In this document: one piece after another, positions 16,416 through 24,570 of the stretch
How positions within the stretch are numbered: position 1 is the first letter of the stretch
How the letters are laid out: each line of letters starts with the position of its first letter
The notes under the pieces: model-generated
The model's input: only the letters and a program-made list of their open reading frames with translations
What the model was told of the DNA's origin: nothing
Database searches by the model: none
Translations under genes and position numbers: made by a program
NCBI RefSeq assembly: GCF_000717655.1
Contig: NZ_JNZY01000019.1
Span: 1-64,000, forward strand
DNA from: Streptomyces katrae
GTDB lineage: Bacteria; Actinomycetota; Actinomycetes; Streptomycetales; Streptomycetaceae
Direction: 5' to 3'
DNA: 64,000 nt

Positions 16416-17074
16416 GCGCCAGCAGCAGCGTCCGCGTCCTGCTCGCCGACGACCAGCCGCTGGTGCGGTCGGGACTGCGCGTCCTGATGGCCGACACCCC
16501 GGACCTCGAGGTCGTGGGCGAGGCCCGGAACGGCGCCGAGGCGGTCCGGCTGGCCGCCGAGCTCGCCCCCGACGTCGTGGTGATGGACATCCGGATGCCG
16601 GAGATGGACGGCATCGAGGCCACCCGCCGGCTCACGGCCGGCCCGGGCGCCGCCCGCGTGCTGATCCTGACCACCTTCGACGAGGACGACCACGTGTACG
16701 GGGCGCTGCGCGCCGGCGCGAGCGGTTTCGCCGTGAAGGACATGGCCCTGGACGACATCCTCGCGGCGGTGCGCGTGGTCGCCGCCGGCGACGCCCTCAT
16801 CGCGCCGGGCGTGACGCGCCGCCTGATAGCCGACTTCGTCGCGGGCCCGGCGCCGGCCCCCGTCCGCGCTCCGGCGATCACCGGCCGGGAGCAGGAGGTG
16901 CTGACCCTGGTGGGGCGGGGCCGGTCGAACAGCGAGATCGCGCAGGACCTGTTCATCACGGTGGCGACGACGAAATCGCACGTGGCACGGCTGCTGACGA
17001 AGCTCGACGCCCGGGACCGGGTGCAACTGGTGATCAAGGCGTACGAGATGGGGCTGGTCACGCCGCCCCAGTGA
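16412..17074 (+). CDS. NarL/LuxR-family response regulator
   Basis: This 220-residue regulator has a receiver domain with acidic D13/D14, phospho-acceptor D59 in VVMDIRMPEMDG, a Thr in LTTFDEDD and the conserved Lys in GFAVKDMA. A LuxR-type helix-turn-helix follows (ITGREQEVLTLVGRGRSNSE). The first ATG overlaps the kinase stop by 4 bp, a classic coupled pair. No ABC transporter or other obvious target lies next to the pair, so the target is probably elsewhere or autoregulatory. All phosphorylation residues are intact. Confidence 0.95.
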   Translation: MSASSSVRVLLADDQPLVRSGLRVLMADTPDLEVVGEARNGAEAVRLAAELAPDVVVMDIRMPEMDGIEATRRLTAGPGAARVLILTTFDEDDHVYGALRAGASGFAVKDMALDDILAAVRVVAAGDALIAPGVTRRLIADFVAGPAPAPVRAPAITGREQEVLTLVGRGRSNSEIAQDLFITVATTKSHVARLLTKLDARDRVQLVIKAYEMGLVTPPQ

Positions 17075-17220
17075 AGGCGGCGCGGTCCAGCGGGTGGCGG
17101 CGCGCGGTCGTGCACGCCCCGAGCGCGGCACGGCAGCCGCCACCCCACGACCCGCACTCGTCAAGGTCTGCCCTTGGCGTCCCCTCGCGACGAATCGCTC
17201 AGTACAAGGGTGATCAACAG

Positions 17221-17235
17221 TTGACGAACCGTCAA
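17221..17235. promoter_or_regulatory. TGACG-like palindrome between convergent genes
   Basis: TTGACGAACCGTCAA is a perfect 6-bp inverted repeat (7 bp with the flanking G/C). It resembles the operators elsewhere, but it sits at the 3' ends of two convergent genes. A hairpin or chance match is more likely than an operator. Confidence 0.25.
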
Positions 17236-17242
17236 CACCTCG

Positions 17243-17713
17243 TTAGAGGTACACGCGCGGTTCCCGCGGCGACCCGCATACTCTGTTCGAGCCTTCACCC
17301 CGCTCGGGTGCGCGGTCCGCGGGCTTGTCGGCGCGGTCGATCTCGCACCAGATCCGCTTGCCCGCGCCCTCGCGCTGCCAGCCCCAGCGGTCGGCCAGCC
17401 CGTCCACCAGCTCCAGCCCGCGCCCACCCGTGTCGTCCCCGGCGGCCTGCCGCCGGGCCGGGCCGCGGGAGCTGGCGTCGGCCACCTCGACGCGCACCCC
17501 CGGCTCCCCGAACAGCATCCGCAGGACGGCCGGACAGCCCGTGTGCACGACGGCGTTGGTGACCAGCTCGGAGATCAGCAGGATCAGCGTCTCGGCGAGC
17601 GGTTCGTCCTCTCCTATGCCCGACCCGGCCAGCCGGGACCTCGCCCAGCGGCGGGCCCGGCCGACCTCGGCGGGATCCGGTCCTACCTCCAGCTGAACCT
17701 GAAGCACCTGCAC
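17243..17713 (-). CDS. HATPase_c ATP-binding regulatory protein (SpoIIAB/RsbW-like)
   Basis: This 156-residue protein consists of one GHKL ATPase domain. The N box is SELVTNAVVHTG (near residues 48-59), then VRVEVADASSRGP, and a GRGLELVDGLADRWGW box near residues 97-112. Streptomyces has dozens of these. Some are anti-sigma kinases and others are partners of XRE/DUF397 pairs, but neither is adjacent here. The GTG start is supported by the domain boundary. A 21-bp inverted repeat lies 47 bp upstream, between this gene and a small candidate ORF on the other strand. Substrate unknown. Confidence 0.85.
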   Translation of the reverse strand: MQVLQVQLEVGPDPAEVGRARRWARSRLAGSGIGEDEPLAETLILLISELVTNAVVHTGCPAVLRMLFGEPGVRVEVADASSRGPARRQAAGDDTGGRGLELVDGLADRWGWQREGAGKRIWCEIDRADKPADRAPERGEGSNRVCGSPREPRVYL

Positions 17714-17759
17714 CGCTCACACCATCCGAACCGGCGGACACTTCGCCTCGCGACAGGAT

Positions 17760-17780
17760 GGGATCACCGAGTGTGATCCC
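17760..17780. promoter_or_regulatory. Inverted repeat GGGATCAC-N5-GTGATCCC
   Basis: Perfect 8-bp arms around CGAGT lie upstream of the HATPase gene on the minus strand. A TTGACA hexamer (17798-17803) lies on the other side. It is a candidate operator for one or both divergent units. Confidence 0.5.
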
Positions 17781-17858
17781 CATGCGGAGCAGCATGGTTG
17801 ACATACAGTCACCACAACAAGCGCTTCGGGCATATTCCAGCGCGAAGGAGTAGGCGTG

Positions 17859-17945
17859 GTGCATACTGTGCGACGCTCGCGCCGCTCAACCGCTCGCATT
17901 CCCGGGAGCGTACCGGAGCAGGCCCCCGACTCCGGGCCGCAATGA
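17859..17945 (+). CDS. Candidate small ORF (28 residues)
   Basis: GTG follows GAAGGAG with 8-bp spacing and opens a 28-codon frame. The encoded peptide is Arg/Ser-rich at the start (VRRSRRSTAR) and ends PEQAPDSGPQ. A TTGACA hexamer lies upstream but no good -10 is evident. The peptide has no recognisable domain. It is kept only because of the strong ribosome site in an otherwise empty 323-bp gap. Confidence 0.3.
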   Translation: MHTVRRSRRSTARIPGSVPEQAPDSGPQ

Positions 17946-18036
17946 GGCGGGCCTAGGACACAAACCGATATCAACTCTCTGTAATCGGACATGCGTCCCG
18001 CTCCGTCCCGACCGTGCCCCGTTCCGTGACAGCGAG

Positions 18037-19008
18037 CTACCTCGCGGCGGTCAGCAGCTCCGCCGCGAGGGCTTCCTCGGCCTCCCCCGCCGTCCGCCAC
18101 TGCCGGGCCCGCACCCAGGCGCGCTTGAGGTGCAGATGGACGTCGGCCTCCCATGTGAAGCCCATCCCGCCGTACACCTGCAGGCAGTCCCTGGCATTGC
18201 GTACGGCGGCCTCGTCGGCCAGCAGCTTGGCCCCGGCCACCTCCGCCGGGTCCGCGGTCACCGCCGCCGCGTAGACCGCCGTACGGGCCACCTCGCCCCG
18301 CACCAGCATCTGCGCGCACAGGTGCTTGACCGCCTGGAACGCCCCGATCGGCTGCCCGAACTGCTCGCGCTCCTGCGCGTACCGCACCGCCAGCTCCACC
18401 GTCCGCAGCGCGCTGCCCGTCTGGAGGGCGGCCGTCAGCAGCGCGCCCTCGTCGCGGTACGTCGCCACCGCCCCGCCCGGCGCCGCCACCCGGTGCAGCG
18501 GGGTGAGGGGGTCCGCCGAGCGCACCGGCTCGCCCGAAGGGAGCAACGGCACACCGAGCACCGCGTCCGCGTCCGCGAGGTGGGCCACCAGCGGCCCACC
18601 CCTGCCGTCCGGGCCGTCCGGGCCCTCCGGCACGCCCGGCACGCCCGGCACGCCCAGGTCTCCCAGGTCGAACGCGGTGACCACCGCGGTCCCCGCCGCC
18701 GCCCCCGGGACCGTCCCGGCCGCCAGGTGCGTGGCCACCAGCGGCCCCGGCAGCAGCGCCCGCCCGGCCTCCTCGAAGACGAGGACCGCCTCCGGCAGCC
18801 CGAGCCCGACCCCGCCGTCCGACTCCGGGAGCCGCAGCGCGAAGAACCCGGCCTCGCCGAGCTCCCGCCACAGCCCCCGGTCCAGGGCTCCGCCCGAGTC
18901 CACCGAGGCCCGCAGCGCCTCGCGGCCGTACCGGCCCGCCAGCAGGTCCCGTACGCCGGCCCGCAGGTCCTGCTGCTCCTCGGTCAAGCGGAAGTCCACG
19001 GCCCTCAC
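18037..19008 (-). CDS. Acyl-CoA dehydrogenase, second subunit
   Basis: This 323-residue FadE paralogue is shorter than usual. The N-terminal helical domain is followed by a compressed middle domain holding a glycine/proline/valine-rich repeat (GVPGVPGVP). The C-terminal domain is well kept: REQFGQPIGAFQAVKHLCA and LQVYGGMGFTWEADVHLHLKRAW. The missing part of the middle beta domain suggests it pairs with the full-length enzyme encoded just upstream, like the alpha2-beta2 heterotetrameric FadEs of mycobacterial cholesterol degradation. The GTG start overlaps the upstream gene's TGA by 4 bp, consistent with stoichiometric co-translation. It is the last gene of the amidohydrolase operon. Confidence 0.88.
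   Translation of the reverse strand: MRAVDFRLTEEQQDLRAGVRDLLAGRYGREALRASVDSGGALDRGLWRELGEAGFFALRLPESDGGVGLGLPEAVLVFEEAGRALLPGPLVATHLAAGTVPGAAAGTAVVTAFDLGDLGVPGVPGVPEGPDGPDGRGGPLVAHLADADAVLGVPLLPSGEPVRSADPLTPLHRVAAPGGAVATYRDEGALLTAALQTGSALRTVELAVRYAQEREQFGQPIGAFQAVKHLCAQMLVRGEVARTAVYAAAVTADPAEVAGAKLLADEAAVRNARDCLQVYGGMGFTWEADVHLHLKRAWVRARQWRTAGEAEEALAAELLTAAR
18600..18662. repeat. Short tandem repeat inside acyl-CoA dehydrogenase gene
   Basis: CGCCCGGCA-type and CGTCCGGGC-type 9-bp units encode the GVPGVPGVP and GPDGPDG low-complexity linker. The linker lies in the reduced middle domain and is probably tolerated there. Confidence 0.7.
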
Positions 19009-20168
19009 CGGCCCTTCGGGAGGCCGAGGATCCGCTCGGCGACGATGTTCTGCTGGATCTGCGAGGTGCCCGCCGCGATGGTGTACGAGAGGGAGGAGAG
19101 CCGGTCGAGCACCCATTCCTCGTCCAGCGCGAGGGAGTCCGCGCCGAGCACCTCGGCGGCGGTGTCGTACAGCTCCTGCCGCGCGTGCGAGTAGGCGAGC
19201 TTGAAGACGGAGCCGCCGGTGCCGGGGACCCCGCCGGTCCTCTCGGACTCGCTGACGTTCCACTGGGTGAGCCGCCACAGGGCGCCGAACTCCCCGTACA
19301 GCCGCCCGAGCCGGCGCCGCAGCACCGGATCGTCCCACCGGCCGTTCGCCTTCGCCGTGCGCGCGAGCTCGCCCAGAGTGCGGCGGCAGGCCACGACCTC
19401 GCCGACGAAGGCCGTCCCCCGCTCGAAGGAGAGGGTGACCATGGTGACGCGCCAGCCGTCGTTCTCCGCCCCGACCCGGTTCGCGACGGGCACCCGGACC
19501 TCGTCGAGGAACATCTCCGCGAACTCCGTGGACCCCGCGAGGGTGCGCAGGGGCCGGACCGTCACCCCGGGGGCGTCCATGGGCATGGCGAGCCAGGAGA
19601 TCCCGCGGTGTTTCGGGACGGCCTCGCTGATGGGGTCGGTGCGTACGAGCAGTTCGCACCAGTCGGCGACCTCCGCGTGCGAGGTCCAGATCTTCGAGCC
19701 GGTGATCACGTAGTCGTCGCCGTCGCGCACGGCGCGCGTGCGCAGCGAGGCCAGGTCGGAGCCCGCGCCGGGCTCGCTGAACCCCTGGCACCACACCTCG
19801 TCCCCGCGCAGTACGGGCGGCAGCCAGCGCGCCCGCTGCGCGGCGGTGCCCTCGGCGGCGATGGTCGGGCCGGCGTGCAGGAGGCCGACGAAGTTGGCGC
19901 CGACGTACGGGGCGCCGGCGCGCTCGGTCTCCTCCAGGAAGATCAGGTGCTGGGTCGGGGTGGCCCCGCGCCCGCCCGCGTCGGCCGGCCAGTGCAGCCC
20001 GGCGTACCCGGCGTCGTACAGCCTGCGCTGCCAGCCCGCGTCGTACGCGCGGCGGCCGGGCCAGTCGTCGGGCGACGGCTTCGCGGGCAGCTCGGGCAGC
20101 GTTTTGCCGAGCCACACGCGCAGCCGGGCGCGGAAGTCCTGTTCCTCCTCGGTGTACGTCAAATCCAT
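19005..20168 (-). CDS. Acyl-CoA dehydrogenase, full-length subunit
   Basis: This 387-residue enzyme has the standard three-domain layout. WCQGFSEPGAGSDLA lies near residues 128-142. ITGSKIWTSHAEVADWCELLVRTD is in the beta domain, and YTIAAGTSQIQQNIVAERILGLPKG is at the C-terminus. It likely forms a heteromer with the shorter subunit encoded immediately downstream (GTGA overlap). Its ATG overlaps the amidohydrolase stop by one base (TGATG), so all three are translated together. The pair plus amidohydrolase plus divergent ligase looks like a module for one particular branched or cyclic acid. Confidence 0.92.
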   Translation of the reverse strand: MDLTYTEEEQDFRARLRVWLGKTLPELPAKPSPDDWPGRRAYDAGWQRRLYDAGYAGLHWPADAGGRGATPTQHLIFLEETERAGAPYVGANFVGLLHAGPTIAAEGTAAQRARWLPPVLRGDEVWCQGFSEPGAGSDLASLRTRAVRDGDDYVITGSKIWTSHAEVADWCELLVRTDPISEAVPKHRGISWLAMPMDAPGVTVRPLRTLAGSTEFAEMFLDEVRVPVANRVGAENDGWRVTMVTLSFERGTAFVGEVVACRRTLGELARTAKANGRWDDPVLRRRLGRLYGEFGALWRLTQWNVSESERTGGVPGTGGSVFKLAYSHARQELYDTAAEVLGADSLALDEEWVLDRLSSLSYTIAAGTSQIQQNIVAERILGLPKGR

Positions 20169-21355
20169 CAGACGAGGTCCAGCCCGAGCATCCGGATGGC
20201 GTTGCCGCGCATCAGCTTGTGGACCGTCTCGTCGTCCAGCCCCTTGACGTGGTCGAGGGCGACCTCCTTGGTGTGCGGGAAGGTCGAGTCCACGTGCGGG
20301 TAGTCGGTCTCGAAGGTGGCGTTGTCGCGGCCGACGACGTCGAGCGAGGCGATGCCGTGCTTGTCGCGGAAGAAGCAGCAGAACATCTGCCGGTAGTAGT
20401 ACGTGGACGGCGGCTCGGGGACCAGGTCGCGGACCCCGCCCCAGGCGCGGTGTTCCTGCCACACGTCGTCGGCGCGCTCGAGGGCGTACGGGATCCAGCC
20501 CATCTGGCCCTCGCTGTACGCCAGCTTCAGCGTCGGGAACTTCACCAGCACCCCGCTGAACAGGAAGTCCATCATCGAGGCCATGGCGTTGTTGAAGCTG
20601 AGCGAGGCCTGGACGGCGGGCGGCGCGTCGGGGGAGGCGGCCGGCATCTGGGAGCTGGACCCGATGTGCATGTTGACGACGGTGCCGGTCTCCTGGCAGA
20701 CGGCGAAGAAGGGGTCCCAGTAGCCGGAGTGGATGGAGGGGAGCCCGAGGTAGGTGGGGATCTCCGAGAACGTCACGGCGCGCACCCCGCGGGCGGCGTT
20801 GCGGCGGATCTCGGCGACGGCGAGGTCGATGTCCCAGAGCGGGATGATGCACAGCGGGATCAGCCGGCCGCCGCTGTCGCCGCACCACTCCTCGACCATC
20901 CAGTCGTTGTAGGCGCGCACGCAGGCGAGGGCGACCTCCTTGTCGTGGGCCTCCGCGAAGGTCTGCCCGCAGAAGCGCGGGAAGGTCGGGAAGCACAGGG
21001 ACGCCTCGACGTGGTTGAGGTCCATGTCGGCGAGGCGCGCCTTCGGATCCCAGCACCCCCGCCGCATCTCCTCCCTCGTGATCCCCTCCAGGGTCATGTC
21101 GTCGCGGTCGAAGCCGACGGCGGCGATGTTGCGCTTGTACGGGAACTTCAGGTCCTCGTAGATCCACCAGTCGGTCGGCGGGCCGTCGGGGTCCATGGAG
21201 ATCACGTACTTGCCGCCCGTGTACTCGAGCTCGCCGATGCCCGCGGTGAGCGCCTTGGGCCCGCGGTCGCGGTACTTGGCCGGCAGCCAGACGTCGAAGA
21301 GGTGCGCGGGTTCGATGACGTGGTCGTCGACGCTGATGATCCGAGGCAGTTCCAT
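20168..21355 (-). CDS. Amidohydrolase (decarboxylase-like, ACMSD family)
   Basis: This 395-residue TIM-barrel protein of the amidohydrolase_2 superfamily begins with ISVDDHVIEPAHLFDVWLP, where the Asp-x-His is the metal-binding pattern near residue 9. It also contains PLCIIPLWDIDLAVAEIRR, GTVVNMHIGSSSQ and ATFETDYPHVDSTFPH, a late Asp/His cluster. Relatives hydrolyse or decarboxylate aromatic and cyclic acids, and close homologues co-occur with fadE genes in actinobacterial lipid or steroid clusters. The ATG has GAGGGGAC upstream. It is the first gene of the operon. Its promoter region holds two TGACG-type palindromes and faces the AMP-forming ligase gene. Confidence 0.88.
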   Translation of the reverse strand: MELPRIISVDDHVIEPAHLFDVWLPAKYRDRGPKALTAGIGELEYTGGKYVISMDPDGPPTDWWIYEDLKFPYKRNIAAVGFDRDDMTLEGITREEMRRGCWDPKARLADMDLNHVEASLCFPTFPRFCGQTFAEAHDKEVALACVRAYNDWMVEEWCGDSGGRLIPLCIIPLWDIDLAVAEIRRNAARGVRAVTFSEIPTYLGLPSIHSGYWDPFFAVCQETGTVVNMHIGSSSQMPAASPDAPPAVQASLSFNNAMASMMDFLFSGVLVKFPTLKLAYSEGQMGWIPYALERADDVWQEHRAWGGVRDLVPEPPSTYYYRQMFCCFFRDKHGIASLDVVGRDNATFETDYPHVDSTFPHTKEVALDHVKGLDDETVHKLMRGNAIRMLGLDLV

Positions 21356-21412
21356 GGTGTCCCCTCGCCGCAAGCCGGATGAGTGCCTGAGTGAATCTGC
21401 GGATCCGCGAAT

Positions 21413-21427
21413 CTGATGGATCGTCAG
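21413..21427. promoter_or_regulatory. TGACG-type operator, amidohydrolase side
   Basis: CTGATGGATCGTCAG has one arm mismatch. It lies 58 bp upstream of the amidohydrolase start and is one of two sites in this divergent region. Confidence 0.55.
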
Positions 21428-21490
21428 AAACAAGCTAGCTCCGCCACCCCTGGACCGACAAGCGGCCGAGCCCTACGCTCTCCGCGTGAT

Positions 21491-21505
21491 CTGACGAACC
21501 GTCAG
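21491..21505. promoter_or_regulatory. TGACG-type operator, ligase side
   Basis: CTGACGAACCGTCAG is a perfect palindrome ending 16 bp before the ATG of the AMP-forming ligase gene. Its centre is 78 bp from the other site. Confidence 0.7.
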
Positions 21506-21521
21506 CGAAGGGGAGGCTGCG

Positions 21522-23087
21522 ATGCCGGACAGCAGGGACACGAAGGACACCGCGATACGGCTCGGCCAGTCCCCCACCCTCTGGGAGCTGGTCGTACGGC
21601 GGGCCGGGCTGAGCCCCGGCGCCACCGTGCTGATCGAGGCGGCCGAGGACCCCGCCGACGACCGGACGCTCACCTTCGCCGAACTCCGCGACCGCGCCGA
21701 GCAGGTCGCGGCGGGCCTGTACGGGAAGGGCGTACGGCCGGGCACGGTCGTCGCCTGGCAGCTGCCCACCCGGATCGAGACGGTCCTGCTCTCCCTCGCC
21801 CTCGCCCGGATCGGCGCCGTCCAGACGCCGGTGATCCCCTTCTACCGGGACCGCGAGGTGGGCTTCGCGCTGCGCGAGTCCAAGGCCGAGTTCTTCGCCG
21901 TCCCGGGCGTCTGGCGGGGCTTCGACCACACGGCCATGGCCGAGCGGCTCGGCGCGCGCGGCGTCTTCGAGGCGTACGAGGCCCTGCCGACGGGCGATCC
22001 GGCCGTACTCCCCCCGCCGCCCGGCAACGGGACGGACGTCCGGTGGATCTACTGGACCTCCGGGACCACCTCGGACCCCAAGGGCGTCCTGCACACCGAC
22101 CGCTCACTCATCGCGGGCGGCTCCTGCCTGGCCCACGCCCTGCACCTGAGCCCGGCCGACGTCGGCTCGATGGCCTTCCCCTTCGCGCACATCGCGGGCC
22201 CCGACTACACGGTGATGCTGCTGCTGTACGGCTTCCCCGCCGTCCTCTTCGAGAAGTTCGCGATGCCGGACGCGCTGGCCGGCTACCGGCGCCACGGGGT
22301 CACGGTGGCCGGCGGCTCCACAGCCTTCTACTCGATGTTCCTCACGGAGCAACGCAAGGACCCGGGGTCGAAACTCATCCCCACCCTGCGCCTGCTCGCG
22401 GGCGGCGGCGCCCCGAAGCCGCCGGAGATCTACCACGCGGTCGTCCGCGAACTGGGCTGCCAGCTGACCCACGGCTACGGCATGACCGAGGTCCCGATGA
22501 TCACCATGGGCGCCCCCGACGACACCCCGGAGCACCTCGCCACGACGGAGGGCCGCCCCCCGGCCGGCATGTCGATCCGCATCACGACGCCGGACGGCGC
22601 GCCCCTGCCCCCGGACACCGACGGCGAGGTCCGGCTGCGCGGCGAGGCGGTCTGCCGGGGCTACCTCAACCGGGACACCCCGGCGGACGCCTTCGACGCC
22701 GACGGCTACCTGATCACCGGCGACCTCGGCCACCTGACGCGGGACGGCTACCTCGTCCTCACCGGCCGCAGCAAGGACGTGATCATCCGCAAGGGCGAGA
22801 ACATCTCCGCGAAGGAGATCGAGGACCTCCTGCACCTGCTCCCGGGGGTCGGCGACGTGGCCGTGATCGGCCTCCCCGACCCGGAACGCGGCGAACGCGT
22901 CTGCGCGGTGGTGGAACAGCCGGCGGGCGCGGCCCCCCTGACCCTGCCGCAACTGACGGCCCATCTCCGCGCCCAGGGCCTGTCCCCCCACAAACTCCCC
23001 GAACAACTGGAACTGGTGGAGGCCCTCCCCCGCAACGACGCCCTCCGCAAGGTCCTGAAGTACAAACTCCGCGAACGCTTCGCCTAG
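21522..23087 (+). CDS. AMP-forming acyl-CoA synthetase (FadD-like)
   Basis: This 521-residue ANL-family ligase has the ATP/P-loop motif YWTSGTTSDPKG near residues 172-183. It also has HGYGMTEVP near residue 322 and GYLITGDLGHL near residue 401. The hinge reads TGRSKDVIIRKGENIS. A C-terminal Lys lies in RNDALRKVLKYKL. It activates a carboxylic acid to acyl-CoA through an acyl-adenylate. GAAGGGGAGG precedes the ATG. It is divergent from the amidohydrolase/acyl-CoA dehydrogenase operon with shared palindromes, so it likely makes the CoA thioester that the dehydrogenase pair uses. The substrate cannot be read from the sequence; it may be a cyclic or branched acid. Confidence 0.92.
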   Translation: MPDSRDTKDTAIRLGQSPTLWELVVRRAGLSPGATVLIEAAEDPADDRTLTFAELRDRAEQVAAGLYGKGVRPGTVVAWQLPTRIETVLLSLALARIGAVQTPVIPFYRDREVGFALRESKAEFFAVPGVWRGFDHTAMAERLGARGVFEAYEALPTGDPAVLPPPPGNGTDVRWIYWTSGTTSDPKGVLHTDRSLIAGGSCLAHALHLSPADVGSMAFPFAHIAGPDYTVMLLLYGFPAVLFEKFAMPDALAGYRRHGVTVAGGSTAFYSMFLTEQRKDPGSKLIPTLRLLAGGGAPKPPEIYHAVVRELGCQLTHGYGMTEVPMITMGAPDDTPEHLATTEGRPPAGMSIRITTPDGAPLPPDTDGEVRLRGEAVCRGYLNRDTPADAFDADGYLITGDLGHLTRDGYLVLTGRSKDVIIRKGENISAKEIEDLLHLLPGVGDVAVIGLPDPERGERVCAVVEQPAGAAPLTLPQLTAHLRAQGLSPHKLPEQLELVEALPRNDALRKVLKYKLRERFA

Positions 23088-23244
23088 GGCTGCCTGACAC
23101 CGCTGCCGTCCGGAAACCGGCCCGGCAGTGGCGGATATCTCAATCCGGAAGGCCCACCGGCGCGCACACGGGCCGCGTGTCACAATTATCTGTCCTTTTC
23201 ACACAAGCAGAGCGCCCCTCCGGGTCCCGTTCGCGAGAGGCGTC

Positions 23245-24516
23245 ATGCGAGTCCGCGATACCCCCCTGAGCCGTGTCCGGTGGTCTCACGGCACCGTCGC
23301 CGAACTGTTCTCCGGACGGGACAACAGCCTGGGGTTGCTGCGGCTGCTCCTCGCGTCCGCCGTCGTCGTCTCCCACGCGCGCATCCTCGGATTCGGGTCC
23401 CGCGAGTTCGGCTACAGCTTCGCCTCCGGGCAGACCGACCTGGGCAAGATGTCCGTCTTCGGCTTCTTCATCCTGTCCGGCATCCTCGTGACCCGCAGCG
23501 GCAACCGGCTCCCCGTGGGGCGCTTCCTGTGGCACCGGGCACTGCGACTGCTGCCGGGCCTGTGGGTGTGCCTGCTGGTGACGGCCTTCGCCGTGGCGCC
23601 GTTCCTGTACTGGCGCCAGCACGGCGGCCTGACGGGCTTCTGGAACCAGGGCGAGAGCCCGTTCGACTACGTCCGGGCCAACTTCGCCATCCGGGTGCAC
23701 CAATGGGGCATCTCGGGCGTACTGGACGGCGCCCTGCACAAGGGGCTGACCTACAACCGCAGCTTCGACGGCGCGCTGTGGTCTCTGGAGTACGAGGTCC
23801 TCTGCTAACTCGGCGTCGCCCTGCTCGTCCTCGCCGGGGCGCGGGCCGGCGGCGTGGCCCGCGCACGGCGCGCCATCCTCGCCGTTGCGGCGGTCCTGGG
23901 CTGGTTCGTCCTGAGCGAGGCCCTCGCGGACCCCCTGACCAACGCGACGGAGATTCCGATGCGCGACGGAATGCCCGCCGTGCCGATCGTCGGCGGCTTC
24001 GTCGTCAACTGGGTCTTCTACCTCGGCTTCGCCTTCGTCCTCGGGGCGCTCGTCGAGGTGTACAAGGAGCGGATCCCGGTCAGCGACCCGCTGGGCGTGC
24101 TCGCCGGGGTGACCCTGCTCGCCACCCTGCACTACGGCTGGTTCTACGTCGCCGGAGTTCCGGCGTTCGCCTATCTGCTGCTGTGGCTCGCGATCCGGCT
24201 GCCCAAGCCGTTCCGGCGGGTGGGCAGCAAGCACGACTACTCGTACGGGATCTACATCTACGGCTTCGTCGTGGAGCAGGCGGTGGCCGCGCTCGGCGGT
24301 GCCCGCTGGGGCTTCGGCGTCTACCTCGCGCTGGCCGCGGGCGGCACGCTGATCGCGGCGGTGCTCTCCTGGCACCTGGTCGAGCGCCCGGCCATGCGGC
24401 TGAAGGACCTCGGCCGCACCCGCCCGGCCGCGCCGGGGCACGCGGGCGGAGCCGTGGGCTCCCCGGCCCCGGCCGTGGACCAGGGCCTGGCCCGCGCGGG
24501 CACGGCGGCCCCGTAG
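23245..24516 (+). pseudogene. Acyltransferase family 3, interrupted by an in-frame TAA
   Basis: The frame encodes an integral-membrane acyltransferase 3 (OafA/NodX type) of about 423 residues. An N-terminal LRLLLASAVVVSHAR helix carries the catalytic-type His, followed by FFILSGILVTRS and many transmembrane helices. The C-terminal VERPAM stretch is usual for the family. Codon 188 is TAA (23806-23808), inside LWSLEYEVLC-stop-LGVALLV. Homologues, as I recall them, have CYL at this place, so one C-to-A change of a Tyr codon explains it. Coding continues in the same frame to 24516. The result is either a recent null allele or a sequencing error. It would acylate a cell-surface glycan or lipid if intact. 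Confidence 0.85.
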
Positions 24517-24532
24517 CGCGGCCCAGCAGCGC

Positions 24533-24556
24533 GCGGCCCCGTTCCGCCGGGGCCGC
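24533..24556. terminator. Bidirectional hairpin terminator
   Basis: A 9-bp stem GCGGCCCCG / CGGGGCCGC with loop TTCCGC lies between the convergent acyltransferase and EF-hand genes. Confidence 0.75.
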
Positions 24557-24570
24557 TGCCACGGATCCGG

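Noticed and set aside
17221..17235. TTGACGAACCGTCAA as another TGACG-type operator
   Set aside because: It lies at the 3' ends of two convergent genes, where repressor sites are unlikely, and its outer bases differ from the other sites. Listed only as a low-confidence palindrome.
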